From positions 1 to 64,000 of the forward strand of contig NZ_BJML01000007.1 in the NCBI RefSeq assembly GCF_006539145.1: a stretch of DNA of 64,000 bases. The letters run 5' to 3'. A program made the position numbers and the translations under genes. The stretch's first letter is position 1. The number at the start of each line of letters is the position of its first letter. Origin of the DNA: Microbacterium testaceum (lineage in GTDB: Bacteria > Actinomycetota > Actinomycetes > Actinomycetales > Microbacteriaceae). The notes beneath the pieces were generated by a model. The model was not told the DNA's origin, did not search any database, and saw nothing but the letters and a program-made list of their open reading frames with translations. Shown here in pieces: positions 1-8,321 of the stretch.

Positions 1-117
1 GGCGGTGACCTCACCGGGGTAGACCTCGAAGTCCACGTTGTTGAGGGCGCGGACGGATCCGAACTGACGCGACAGGCCGCGCGCCTGCAGCACGGGCACG
101 GTCGTGGTGGTGCTCAT
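1..117 (-). CDS. Sugar ABC transporter ATP-binding protein, N-terminal fragment
   Basis: Only the first 39 codons are in the window; the gene continues past position 1 on the minus strand. The translation reads MSTTTTVPVLQARGLSRQFG and continues into an ALNNVDFEVYPGEVTA segment, the usual opening of a sugar-import ABC ATPase just before its Walker A loop. The start codon overlaps the stop of the upstream kinase gene (ATGA at 114-117), so the two are translationally coupled. Fructose/ribose-type ABC operons with an associated kinase (the frcBCAK arrangement) are known in rhizobia, and this pair resembles that order. The substrate cannot be read from this fragment. Confidence 0.8.
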   Translation of the reverse strand, partial: MSTTTTVPVLQARGLSRQFGSVRALNNVDFEVYPGEVTA

Positions 118-803
118 GAGGAAGCTCCTTCGTGGAGACCGACGGGGGCATCGGAGACGGTCACGATCAGGTCGGCGCGGTGGCGTCCGCGTTCGACGAC
201 GAGCGCGTTGCGCTCATCGACCTCGCGGACCCAGGCGACGGCCTCGTCGTGGGGGTGGTCGTGGGAGAGACGGCGGGCGATGAGTCGCTCGCGGCGGGCG
301 TGCGCCTCGATGTCGAGGAACCACACCTCGTCGAGGCGGGGAGCCACGGCATCCCACCCGAACTCGTCGTGCAGGAGGTAGTTGCCCTCGGTGACGACGA
401 GCGGGACGTCGGCGGGGACGAGGACCGCGGAGCCGATCGACTCCTCCAGCCCGCGGTCGAAGCGCGGGGCGTACACGGTGTGACCGGCCCGGATGCGATC
501 GAGCAGCGACACGTAGCCGTCGACGTCGAAGGTGTCGGGAGCGCCCTTGCGGTCGCGGCGACCGAGGCGCACGAGCTCCTCGTTCGCGAGGTGGAAGCCG
601 TCCATGCCGACGAGCACCGCGTCGTCGCCGAGGGCGGCGAGCAGGGCGTCGCTCACGGTCGATTTGCCCGCGCCGGGGGTGCCGACCACGCCCAGGATGC
701 GCCGCTCGCCCGACGCCACGAGCTGCCGGGCACGAGCGACGAGGTCGTCGAGGTGCACGGTCGCGGCGGTGGTCGTCGCGTCGTCCTTCGAGGTGTGGGT
801 CAC
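114..803 (-). CDS. P-loop nucleoside/sugar kinase family protein (FrcK-like)
   Basis: A 229-residue protein of the uridine-kinase/pantothenate-kinase-like P-loop family. Walker A (GTPGAGKST) lies at residues 41-49, and the VGMDGFHLANEEL segment is typical of this family's substrate-binding region. The GTG start at 803 has a good ribosome site (GGAAGGA) about 8 bases upstream. It precedes and overlaps a sugar ABC ATPase gene, the context in which rhizobial FrcK occurs, so a role in phosphorylating or sensing the imported sugar is inferred. Family membership is clear; the substrate is not. It is transcribed divergently from the reductase gene at 1041. Confidence 0.75.
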   Translation of the reverse strand: MTHTSKDDATTTAATVHLDDLVARARQLVASGERRILGVVGTPGAGKSTVSDALLAALGDDAVLVGMDGFHLANEELVRLGRRDRKGAPDTFDVDGYVSLLDRIRAGHTVYAPRFDRGLEESIGSAVLVPADVPLVVTEGNYLLHDEFGWDAVAPRLDEVWFLDIEAHARRERLIARRLSHDHPHDEAVAWVREVDERNALVVERGRHRADLIVTVSDAPVGLHEGASS

Positions 804-910
804 AGCGGTGTGGTCCTTCCGGGCGACGCACCACGGCGGAGTGCTGCGTCGATGAAGCGGGTCCGGCGGGGGTGTCCACCGGTCGAACTCCGGTTACGGT
901 AAGCCCACCG

Positions 911-959
911 TGACACCGGTGTCAACATCCGTGATCAATTCGTCATGACACCGAAGTCA
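911..959. promoter_or_regulatory. Paired palindromic operator between divergent sugar genes
   Basis: The 237-bp region between the divergent kinase (start 803) and dehydrogenase (start 1041) contains a perfect 14-bp palindrome, TGACACCGGTGTCA, at 911-924 and a second, slightly degenerate copy, TGACACCGAAGTCA, at 946-959. The centres are 35 bp apart. Two such sites between divergent catabolic genes suggest binding of a dimeric repressor. No regulator gene is adjacent, so the protein is unknown. Confidence 0.6.
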
Positions 960-1040
960 TCCGCGTGATTCTGTGGTTATCATGGGCCGCGACGACACTG
1001 TCGTCGTCCTCGACTCCCGGACCCGCGAAAGAGCCCACCC

Positions 1041-1769
1041 ATGACCGAATTCACCGACCGCACCATCCTCGTCACCGGAGCCGGGGGCGGCATCGGAGGC
1101 GCGACCGTGCGTCACCTCGTGGCCGCCGGCGCGACAGTCCTCGCCGCAGGGCGCGACGCCGACAGCGTCGCTGCGATCAGCGCCGAGACCGGCGCCGAGC
1201 CCGTCGTGTTCGACCTCGAATCCGAAGACGAGATCCGCGCGGCCATCGAGGGCCGCGACATCTACGGCGTCGTCAACTGCGGCGGCTGGGGCGGCGAGAT
1301 CGCGACCCCGATGGAGACGGACATCGACGTCTTCGACAAGGTCATGCGCATCAACGCCCGCGGCTCGCTGCTGGTCACCAAGTACGCCTCCCGCGAGATG
1401 ATCCGCGTGGGCAAGGGCGGGGCGATCGTGAACGTCTCGAGCCAGGCGAGCCTCGTCGCCCTCACCGGTCACATCTCGTACGGATCGTCCAAGGCCGCCC
1501 TCGACAACATCACGCGGGTCTCGGCCCTCGAGCTCGGTGGGTACGGCATCCGCGTCAACAGCGTGAACCCCACGGTCGTCATGACCCCGATGTCGGCCTG
1601 GTACTGGGGTCGTCCCGACATCGAGGGCCCCTTCCTCGAGGCGATGCCGCTGCACAAGTGGGCCACCGAAGACGACATCGCGGCGCCGATCGTCTTCCTC
1701 CTCGGCGACGGCGCGGGCATGATCTCGGGCGTCTCGCTCCCCATCGACGGCGGCTACTCCAGCCGCTGA
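1041..1769 (+). CDS. SDR oxidoreductase, L-xylulose reductase (DCXR)-like
   Basis: A 242-residue classical short-chain dehydrogenase. The nucleotide-binding glycine motif TGAGGGIG is at 12-19, the catalytic Ser at about 134 (NVSSQAS), with Tyr147 and Lys151 (SYGSSK) and the structural Asn105. The stretch NPTVVMTPM and the C-terminal SGVSLPIDGGY closely follow dicarbonyl/L-xylulose reductase, which interconverts xylitol and L-xylulose with NADPH. It faces an alditol-oxidase-like gene downstream and a sugar ABC/kinase operon upstream, supporting a sugar-alcohol role. The subfamily is inferred from motif resemblance; another polyol dehydrogenase is possible. Confidence 0.75.
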   Translation: MTEFTDRTILVTGAGGGIGGATVRHLVAAGATVLAAGRDADSVAAISAETGAEPVVFDLESEDEIRAAIEGRDIYGVVNCGGWGGEIATPMETDIDVFDKVMRINARGSLLVTKYASREMIRVGKGGAIVNVSSQASLVALTGHISYGSSKAALDNITRVSALELGGYGIRVNSVNPTVVMTPMSAWYWGRPDIEGPFLEAMPLHKWATEDDIAAPIVFLLGDGAGMISGVSLPIDGGYSSR

Positions 1770-1960
1770 TCCCGGATGCCGCGGGGCGGCGTCGCGGTGG
1801 GCGGCGCCGTCTCGTGGTGAGTCCTCGTCGGTGCGCGGGTTCCGGTCCCGTCGACGGACGCAGGGGCCTGGGCCGGCTCAGACCTCGGGCGAGCTCAGGG
1901 ATGAGGCCTCGCCCCGCGGCCGCGCGAGGGGGCTGAGCCCGTCGAAGCCGCGGGGCTCGG

Positions 1961-3208
1961 CTAGCCGCCGAACACGCGTTGCAGGAACGCGTTGCGGAAG
2001 ACGCCGCGCGGGTCGGCCTCGCGCGCGACCGCGTCGAAGTCGCGGCCCCGCGGCAGGGTCGCCAGGATCCGTTCGCCGGGCATGGTGAACGCCTTGCCCC
2101 AGTGCGGTCGCGCGTCGAACGGCGCGAGAGCGGCCTCGATTCGCGGCAGCACCGAGAGCACACCGGCGGTGTCGTTGCGCCACGTGAAGTGGATCGCGAG
2201 CACGTCGCGCTCGTACGCGGGGCTCAGCCACAGCCGGTCCGCGGCGACCGTGCGCAGCTCCGTCACCAGCAGGTGCGCGGCGAAGTCCGGGGCGATCTCG
2301 CGGACGGCAGCGAGAGCCTCGGCCGCCGAGGCCAGCGGCACGAAGTACTCCGACTGGATCTCGTCGCCGTCGCTGGGGGGCGCGTCGGCGCGGAAGTGCG
2401 GAAGACGCGTGTGCCACGGCCCCGCGGTGCCCCGCGGAGTCGTGTTGTCGACGGTGCGGATTCTGCCCAGGTGGATGTCATCGCCGACGGCGGTGCCACC
2501 GAGCTCTTCGACCCACGACGGCGCGCCCGTGTCGCTCTTGGCCCAGACCAGGTCGTGCGCGGGGTCTCCCCAGGTCGTGAAGATGCTGACGCTGCGCGAG
2601 CCGCCGAGCACCGCGATCGGGTCCGCGGCGATGTCGGCCCACGCGACCCCGGTGTACGCCTGCTGCGAGACGGCGTAGGTCGGTTCGGTGCGCAGCTCGA
2701 CCGCGGTGACCACGCCCAGGGCGCCGACGCTGAGCGCGGCCGCGCCGAACCACGGGTGGTCTTCGTCGATGCGGTGCGTGCGGCCGTCGGCATCCATCAG
2801 CTCGACGCCCGTCACGGCGCTCGAGAGATTTCCGTTGCGCACCCCGGAGCCGTGCGTGCCGGTCGCCGTCGCGCCCGCCACCGAGATGTGGGGGAGCGAG
2901 CCGAGGTTGTGCAGCGCCCGGCCCTCGGCCTCGAGCACGGGCGCCAGCTGGGCGAAGGTCACGAGCCCCTCGACGCGCACCCGGTCGCCGGAGACGTCGA
3001 CGCGCGTGGGCATCTTCTCGAGCGAGACGAGCGCACCCTCGCTGTCGGCGACGTCGTTGAAGGTGTGGCGGGTCGCCTGCACACGCAGATGAGCGGCGGA
3101 TGCCACGACCTCGGCCAGTTCGTCGATGCCGGTGGGCAGTCGCACCTCGGTGGCGCGGTACTGGTGGTTGCCCGACCAGGTGGCTCCGGCGGAACGTGTC
3201 TCGATCAT
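1961..3208 (-). CDS. FAD-dependent alditol/xylitol oxidase
   Basis: A 415-residue vanillyl-alcohol-oxidase-type flavoprotein. Near the N terminus are WSGNHQY and then TRHTFND, where His48 sits at the position that carries covalently bound FAD in Streptomyces AldO. The SLPHISVAGATATGTHGSG segment is the hallmark FAD-binding stretch of the alditol oxidase/aldonolactone oxidase group. AldO oxidises the terminal hydroxyl of xylitol or sorbitol to the aldose and releases hydrogen peroxide, so xylitol would yield xylose for xylA/xylB nearby. The nearby glutathione peroxidase gene (4554) could deal with peroxide, which is an inference from proximity. It is convergent with the reductase gene. Confidence 0.82.
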   Translation of the reverse strand: MIETRSAGATWSGNHQYRATEVRLPTGIDELAEVVASAAHLRVQATRHTFNDVADSEGALVSLEKMPTRVDVSGDRVRVEGLVTFAQLAPVLEAEGRALHNLGSLPHISVAGATATGTHGSGVRNGNLSSAVTGVELMDADGRTHRIDEDHPWFGAAALSVGALGVVTAVELRTEPTYAVSQQAYTGVAWADIAADPIAVLGGSRSVSIFTTWGDPAHDLVWAKSDTGAPSWVEELGGTAVGDDIHLGRIRTVDNTTPRGTAGPWHTRLPHFRADAPPSDGDEIQSEYFVPLASAAEALAAVREIAPDFAAHLLVTELRTVAADRLWLSPAYERDVLAIHFTWRNDTAGVLSVLPRIEAALAPFDARPHWGKAFTMPGERILATLPRGRDFDAVAREADPRGVFRNAFLQRVFGG

Positions 3209-3295
3209 CTGTTCTCCTCGCGTCGTCGCCCACCCATCCTGCCCCGGACCACCGACATCGGGGCCGGGCGCGAGGTGACGAGGAGCGCTTCGCGC

Positions 3296-4456
3296 TCAGC
3301 GCGCGGGGAAGAGCGCGGCCTCGAACACGGCTTCGGCCGCGCCGACGAGCAGGCGGTTCTCGCCGAGCTCGGCGGCGGCCAGGCGCAGCCCCTCGGCGCA
3401 CGCGGGGATCGTCTGCGCGCGCACCGCGGAGTCGAGGCCGGCGAGGTCGAGCTCGCCGAGGATCGCGAGGAACCCGCCGAGCACGATCACCGCGGGGTTC
3501 ATCACGTTCGCGGCGTTGGCGAGGGCCGTGGCGAGGATGCGGCGCTGTCGATCGGTCTCGGCCCGCACCGCCGGGTCGGTGCTGCGGACCAGGGCCGCCG
3601 CGAGGGCCGCGTCGTCGGCCGCGTCGATGCCGAGCGCGCGCAGCAGAAGCGACCGGCTGACCTCGTCCTCGAGGACGCCCTCGGGAGCGCGCCGATCGTC
3701 GGGATCGGCGATTCCGGGTCTGTTCTGCCCGAACTCCCCGGCGTAGCCGCCCGCCCCGCCCAGCGGCATCCCGCCGACGATGACCGCCCCACCGATGCCG
3801 CTCGCGCCGCCGTTGAGATAGACGACGTCGTGCACGCCGCGCGCGGCACCGAACAGGTGCTCGGCCACGGCACCCAGCGCCGCGTCGTTGGCGACGTGGG
3901 TGGGCAGGCCCGTGGCATCCGTCATCAGGCCGGCAAGAGCGGCGTCGGTCCAACCGAGGTGCGGAGCCTCGCGGACGAGCCCGTCGGACGCGCGCACCGG
4001 GCCGGGCACCGCGACCCCCACACCGATCAGGCGGGAGTCGGCGAGGGGCCGGCGGCGCCAGACGTCGAGGCGGATGCCGACGAGCTCGGCCGTGCGCTCG
4101 GGAGTGAGCAGCGTCGACTGGTCGAGGCGCTCGCGCGCCACGATCGACCCGTCGAGGGCGATCGCCGCGATGTCGAGAGCGTCGACCTCGGGGTTCACGG
4201 CGACGGCGATGACCCGCGGGTCGGGTTCGACGATGGGGGAGGGGCGGCCGACGCGCCCTTGCGCTTCGGAGGCGCGCTCGACCACGAGCCCCGCGCGCTG
4301 CAGCTCGCCCACGAGGTCGGCGATCGTCGAACGGTTCAATCCCGTCGCCTCGGTGAGCTCTGCGCGCGAGCGCGATCCCTCGCGGTGGACGGTACGCAGC
4401 ACTAGAGCCAGATTGGCGCGGCGCATGCCGTCGCCCCGGCTTCCCGCGGTGACCAT
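3296..4456 (-). CDS. ROK family transcriptional regulator (XylR/NagC type)
   Basis: A 386-residue protein with an N-terminal winged helix-turn-helix (TEATGLNRSTIADLVGELQRAGLV) followed by a ROK sugar-kinase-like domain (GVAVPGPV, VANDAALGAVAEHL, GGASGIGGAVIVGG). The zinc-binding CxCGxxGC cluster is absent and the usual histidine of GExGH is glutamine (GEFGQ), so the domain is probably a sugar sensor and not a kinase. The start is ATG at 4456; an internal ATG at 4426 (MRRANLALV) is an alternative. It is divergent from the glutathione peroxidase gene. Regulation of xylose or polyol genes nearby is inferred from the family only. Confidence 0.82.
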   Translation of the reverse strand: MVTAGSRGDGMRRANLALVLRTVHREGSRSRAELTEATGLNRSTIADLVGELQRAGLVVERASEAQGRVGRPSPIVEPDPRVIAVAVNPEVDALDIAAIALDGSIVARERLDQSTLLTPERTAELVGIRLDVWRRRPLADSRLIGVGVAVPGPVRASDGLVREAPHLGWTDAALAGLMTDATGLPTHVANDAALGAVAEHLFGAARGVHDVVYLNGGASGIGGAVIVGGMPLGGAGGYAGEFGQNRPGIADPDDRRAPEGVLEDEVSRSLLLRALGIDAADDAALAAALVRSTDPAVRAETDRQRRILATALANAANVMNPAVIVLGGFLAILGELDLAGLDSAVRAQTIPACAEGLRLAAAELGENRLLVGAAEAVFEAALFPAR

Positions 4457-4553
4457 CCGACCACTGTGCCATGCGGTGGGGCCGGAGCGTCGGCACCCGC
4501 GTGCCCCGCCGATTCCCACCCCGACCACAACAATGCAGTGCCAGGATCGGATC

Positions 4554-5039
4554 ATGGACCTCTCCGGCATCCCGATCACGACCATCCGCGGCGAGCAGAC
4601 GACCTTCGGCGCGCTGACCGACGGCAAGGCCGCCCTCGTGGTGAACGTCGCCTCGCGCTGCGGCCTCGCGCCGCAGTACGAGGCGCTCGAAGCGCTGCAC
4701 AAGAAGTACGCCGACCGTGGTTTCACGGTGATCGGCTTCCCCAGCAACCAGTTCCTGCAGGAGCTCAGCGACGAGGACAAGATCGCCGAGTACTGCTCCG
4801 CGACGTGGGGCGTGACCTTCCCGATGTCGGAGAAGGTCAAGATCAACGGGCGCAGCGCGCACCCGCTGTACAAAGAGCTGACGACGACCCCGGATGCCGA
4901 GGGCAAGACCGGCCGCATCTCGTGGAACTTCGAGAAGTTCGTCGTCGCCCCCGACGGCCGGGTGACCCGCTTCAGCCCGCGGACCCTGCCCGACGCCCCC
5001 GAGGTCGTCGCCGCGATCGAGGACGCGCTGCCGCGCTGA
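4554..5039 (+). CDS. Glutathione peroxidase family thiol peroxidase
   Basis: A 161-residue peroxidase with the family order: NVASRCG with the peroxidatic cysteine at residue 36 (cysteine, not selenocysteine), GFPSNQF with Gln66/Gln69, a second cysteine at 81 (EYCSATWGVTFPM), and WNFEKF with Trp124/Asn125. In actinobacteria such enzymes usually take electrons from thioredoxin or mycothiol-linked proteins. The start at 4554 is preferred over the in-frame ATG at 4533 because AGGA lies at suitable spacing. Its stop codon is the seed of a 21-bp tandem array immediately downstream. Confidence 0.88.
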   Translation: MDLSGIPITTIRGEQTTFGALTDGKAALVVNVASRCGLAPQYEALEALHKKYADRGFTVIGFPSNQFLQELSDEDKIAEYCSATWGVTFPMSEKVKINGRSAHPLYKELTTTPDAEGKTGRISWNFEKFVVAPDGRVTRFSPRTLPDAPEVVAAIEDALPR

Positions 5040-5040
5040 G

Positions 5041-5229
5041 GCCCCGCCCCGCCGCGCTGAGGCCCCGCCTTGCCGCGCTGAGGCCCCGCCTTGCTGCGCT
5101 GAGGCCCCGCCTTGCTGCGCTGAGGCCCCGCCTTGCCGCGCTGAGGCCCCGCCCCGCCGCGCTGAGGCCCGGGCCCGTCGCGCTGAGGTCCCGCGCCGTC
5201 GCGCTGAGGCCCTGCCTTGCTGCGCTGAG
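5041..5229. repeat. 21-bp tandem repeat, nine units, each containing TGA
   Basis: Nine direct copies of a 21-bp unit (GCCCCGCCTTGCCGCGCTGA plus G, with small variants) follow the glutathione peroxidase stop codon without a gap. The last 12 bases of the gene (CGCGCTGAG) match the end of the unit, so the array appears to have grown from the gene's own 3' end. Because 21 is a multiple of three, TGA recurs in the gene's reading frame. No gene is visible in 5230-5397 apart from the ribosome site of the next gene. Confidence 0.95.
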
Positions 5230-5397
5230 GCCCCGCCGCGACCGGCCCCGGCCGCCGCTGCCCCGGCGGCGTCTCCCGAACGCCGGAGCGGGCGGGCCGT
5301 CGCGGCGTGCCGCGGGCACTCGGCCGTTCTGGGCCGCGATCGGCCGGTGTCGGTGGTCTGCCCTATCCTGACCGGGATCCGACCCGAAGGAGTCTTC

Positions 5398-6294
5398 ATG
5401 GCCGATGCCGTCGTCCTCGTGTCCGGCGGCGCCGCCGTCACCCCGTTCACCGACCCCGAGCGGGCGGCGGCGACGGGGCTTGCGGCCGGTAACACCATGA
5501 CGGCGCTGCGCGCGCACCACCTCAATCGGGGGGTGCCCGTGTTCACGGCGCCCGCCCGCATCGGGGCGGGGACGGTCGAGCGGGATGCCGGGTGGCAGGG
5601 CTTCGACGACGTGCCCGTCGTGCTGTCGGATGCGGTCACGATCAACGCTGTCGGACGGATCGACGACGCCGGGGTCTCGCTCGCCGCGTTCCTGCGGTGG
5701 CTCGCCGCGGAGCAGGGGCTGGCGAGCCTCGACCTCATTGGCCACTCGATGGGCGGACTGTTCTCGCGTGCCGCGATCCGCGAGCTCGCGGGCGACGGTC
5801 CGCGGGTGGAGCACCTCGTGACCCTCGGCACGCCCTGGGACGGATCGGTGCTCGGAGACCTGATCGACGGCGAGATCTCCGAGTCCGATGCCCAGGGCGA
5901 CCCCGCCACCCTGCAGATCCTGGCCGAGGCCCGCCCGTACGCGGCCGCGAACTCCGAGGGGGCGGCGGCGGAGGTCTCGCGTCGGTACCTGCGCGGCTGG
6001 AACGACCGTCACGCGGGTGTGCTCGATGGCATTCCGGTGACCGCCGTCGGCGCCGGGTACTTCGCCGCGTCGGCCGAGCCGGCGCAGCTCTGGCCCCACG
6101 ACGGTCTGGTCTCGCTCACCAGTGGTCGCGCCGATCACGTGCCCTCCGCGGTGCTGCCGATCGTCGAGCGGCACACGTTCGACGACCACGTGCACAGCAT
6201 TTTCTTCGCCGAGGCGTTCGGTCTGCCGTGGGAGCGCGCACTCACCTGGGACCCTGAGGTGTTCGCGGTGGTGGACGCGGCGCTCGGGCGCTGA
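5398..6294 (+). CDS. Alpha/beta hydrolase, lipase-like
   Basis: A 298-residue alpha/beta hydrolase. The nucleophile elbow GHSMGG places the catalytic serine at 117; it is followed by VTLGTPWDGS, a lipase-like segment. A late His in RHTFDDHVHS is the likely catalytic histidine. There is no signal peptide, so it is probably cytoplasmic. The ATG at 5398 has a strong AAGGAG site. Its neighbours (tandem repeat upstream, degenerate toxin-antitoxin downstream) say nothing about the substrate; lipid or ester hydrolysis is inferred from the fold only. Confidence 0.72.
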   Translation: MADAVVLVSGGAAVTPFTDPERAAATGLAAGNTMTALRAHHLNRGVPVFTAPARIGAGTVERDAGWQGFDDVPVVLSDAVTINAVGRIDDAGVSLAAFLRWLAAEQGLASLDLIGHSMGGLFSRAAIRELAGDGPRVEHLVTLGTPWDGSVLGDLIDGEISESDAQGDPATLQILAEARPYAAANSEGAAAEVSRRYLRGWNDRHAGVLDGIPVTAVGAGYFAASAEPAQLWPHDGLVSLTSGRADHVPSAVLPIVERHTFDDHVHSIFFAEAFGLPWERALTWDPEVFAVVDAALGR

Positions 6295-6297
6295 CGC

Positions 6298-6725
6298 GAA
6301 CGGGTCGGGGAGCGGGAGCGACGAACTCGTGAGCGAGGTCTGTCACCGCGGCGACGTGCTCAAGTCGCGGTCTGCGCTCAGAATCGTCGCGTCGTTCGCG
6401 ATCGCGTAGGCAGCGATCAGGATGCCGACCGCGCCCGCGCCCGCGCCGCGCACGAAACCGGCGTTCCCCAGGGCGGACTGGATGCCGACGGCAAGCGACT
6501 CGTCCGGCGCCCGCTCGAGGGGAAAGCCCAGGGAGACCTGCTCGAGGTAGTGCGCGTGCTCTTCGGGTGACCGCGCGATGCGACAGAACTCGAGAACCTG
6601 GGGCGGACAGGTGACGAAGAGGTCGGAGGGGTAGCGGACGATTCGACCAAGACGCGTTCGGATCGCGCGGTCTCCCGAGGCGAGTCGATGAGTCGGGGGT
6701 CGAGGTCGACGCTGGTGAGGGCCAT
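6298..6725 (-). pseudogene. Degenerate vapBC toxin-antitoxin remnant
   Basis: The minus strand opens with a good ribosome site and MALTSVDLDPRLID, the standard N terminus of a VapB-type antitoxin. The frame then changes and the sequence continues as a PIN-domain VapC toxin: VTCPPQVLEFCRIARSPEEH, then an ILIAAYAIANDATILSADRD segment with the conserved C-terminal acidic residues. The antitoxin C terminus and toxin N terminus are missing. Near 6362 one base appears lost, because restoring it would give DFEHVAAVTDLAHEFV, the usual PIN ending, instead of an early stop. This is a deleted, frameshifted locus with no intact product. Confidence 0.82.
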
Positions 6726-6807
6726 GATCACTCCTTCGCTATATAGGGCATCATTTGCCGCATCGACACTCGCGCGAGGGTGGACGCCGCGGCATCCGGG
6801 GTATATG

Positions 6808-6823
6808 TTGTGAGAACCAACAA
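6808..6823. promoter_or_regulatory. Possible operator upstream of xylA
   Basis: An imperfect inverted repeat, TTGTGAGAACCAACAA, lies about 50 bp upstream of the xylA start. ROK-type xylose repressors often bind TTGTT/AACAA half-sites, so this is a candidate XylR operator. It is short and imperfect, so the call is tentative. The rest of 6726-6872 shows only a GAAGGAG ribosome site. Confidence 0.35.
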
Positions 6824-6872
6824 ACCCGCTGCGCGCCACCGCGCGCTCGTGCGTCCATGCGAAGGAGCAGGA

Positions 6873-8060
6873 ATGCCCACCCCCACCCGCGACGACAAGT
6901 TCTCGTTCGGTCTCTGGACCGTCGGCTACAACGGCACCGACCCCTTCGGCGGCCCCACGCGTGAGCCCCTCGACGTCGTGCACGTCGTCGAGAAGCTCGC
7001 CGAGCTCGGCGCCTACGGCCTGACCTTCCACGACGACGACCTCTTCGCCTTCGGCTCCACCGACGCCGAGCGTCAGAAGCAGATCGACCGCCTCAAGGGC
7101 GCGATGAGCGACACCGGCATCGTCACGCCGATGGTGACCACCAACCTCTTCTCGGCCCCTGTCTTCAAGGACGGCGGATTCACCTCGAACGACCGCCAGG
7201 TGCGCCGGTTCGCGCTGCGCAAGGTGCTGCGCAACCTCGACCTCGCCGCCGAGCTCGGCGCGAAGACCTTCGTCATGTGGGGCGGCCGCGAGGGCGCCGA
7301 GTACGACTCGGCGAAGGACATCCGCCAGGCGCTCGAGCGCTACCGCGAGGCCGTCAACCTGCTCGGCGACTACGTCACCGACAAGGGCTACGACATTCGC
7401 TTCGCGATCGAGCCCAAGCCCAACGAGCCCCGCGGCGACATCCTGCTGCCGACCCTCGGACACGCCATCGCGTTCATCGACTCGCTCGAGCGTCCCGAGC
7501 TGGTGGGCCTGAACCCCGAGGTCGGCCACGAGCAGATGGCGGGCCTGAACTTCGCCGCCGGCATCGCCCAGGCGCTGTATCACGGCAAGCTCTTCCACAT
7601 CGACCTCAACGGTCAGCGCGGCATCAAGTACGACCAGGACCTCGTCTTCGGCCACGGCGATCTGCACAACGCCTTCGCCCTGGTCGACCTGCTCGAGAAC
7701 GGCGGCCCCGGCGGGGTCCCCGCGTACGACGGCCCCCGTCACTTCGACTACAAGCCTTCTCGCACCGAGGACGAGACCGGCGTCTGGGACTCCGTCTCGG
7801 CCAACATGAACACCTACCTGCTGCTCAAGGAGCGCGCCGCGGCCTTCCGCGCCGACCCCGAGGTGCAGGAGGCCCTCGAGGCCGCGAAGGTCGCCGAGCT
7901 CGCACAGCCGACGCTCAACGAGGGCGAGACCTACGACGACTTCCTCGCCGACCGCTCGGCCTACGAGGACTTCGACGCCGACGCGTACCTCGGCGGCAAG
8001 GGCTTCGGCTTCGTCCGCCTGCAGCAGCTCGCCACCGAGCACCTGCTCGGCGCCCGCTGA
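6873..8060 (+). CDS. xylA: Xylose isomerase
   Basis: A 395-residue xylose isomerase, full length for the actinobacterial class. It converts D-xylose to D-xylulose using two divalent metal ions. The catalytic His53 and Asp56 lie in TFHDDDLF. The metal-binding segments [24 protein letters not shown] and [16 protein letters not shown] are all present. The start at 6873 has GAAGGAG eight bases upstream; an in-frame upstream methionine at 6780 lacks one. It is followed by a palindromic terminator-like hairpin, a 55-bp repeat, and xylB in the same orientation. Confidence 0.97.
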   Translation: MPTPTRDDKFSFGLWTVGYNGTDPFGGPTREPLDVVHVVEKLAELGAYGLTFHDDDLFAFGSTDAERQKQIDRLKGAMSDTGIVTPMVTTNLFSAPVFKDGGFTSNDRQVRRFALRKVLRNLDLAAELGAKTFVMWGGREGAEYDSAKDIRQALERYREAVNLLGDYVTDKGYDIRFAIEPKPNEPRGDILLPTLGHAIAFIDSLERPELVGLNPEVGHEQMAGLNFAAGIAQALYHGKLFHIDLNGQRGIKYDQDLVFGHGDLHNAFALVDLLENGGPGGVPAYDGPRHFDYKPSRTEDETGVWDSVSANMNTYLLLKERAAAFRADPEVQEALEAAKVAELAQPTLNEGETYDDFLADRSAYEDFDADAYLGGKGFGFVRLQQLATEHLLGAR

Positions 8061-8072
8061 GTCGGAGGGGGT

Positions 8073-8092
8073 CCGGATGCCGCGGCATCCGG
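8073..8092. terminator. Perfect palindrome after xylA
   Basis: CCGGATGCCGCGGCATCCGG, a perfect 20-bp palindrome, starts 12 bp after the xylA stop. It can form a strong hairpin but has no T-run, so it may attenuate transcription or protect the 3' end. Its arms contain the GGATGCC/GGCATCC word that is over-represented in this genome. Confidence 0.5.
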
Positions 8093-8159
8093 GCCCCGCT
8101 CGCGGTACATTCGCCCCGACTGAATCGCGGCATCCGCCGAGGGGCCCCGCCCTCACCTC

Positions 8160-8214
8160 GAGTGTCCAGAACACCCGGACGAACTCGAAAAGTCTCCGGG
8201 TGTTGTGGACGCTC
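8160..8214. repeat. 55-bp palindromic repeat, copy 1
   Basis: An imperfect palindrome with arms beginning GAGTGTCCAGAACACCCGGA and ending CCGGGTGTTGTGGACGCTC around an A-rich loop. The same 55-bp element recurs at 38871-38925 and 43163-43217. Here it lies between xylA and xylB. Confidence 0.95.
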
Positions 8215-8321
8215 AAAAGGGGATGAGGGCACGGCGGGGCCTCGACGCCACGGGGCGCACCCCCGCGACACAGACAACTCGGACCGCGCCGACGAAGGCG
8301 CGGCGGACAGAAGGGCAGAGC

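Noticed and set aside
5041..5229. Tandem repeats as a CRISPR array
   Set aside because: Units are contiguous with no unique spacers, and no cas genes are near. The same holds for the 16-, 50- and 104-bp arrays.
2478..5909. A 1143-codon minus-strand frame covering the alditol oxidase, ROK and peroxidase genes
   Set aside because: It is mostly Arg/Ala/Pro-rich shadow sequence and includes the 21-bp repeat read as LSAARRG-type repeats; the real genes lie in other frames.
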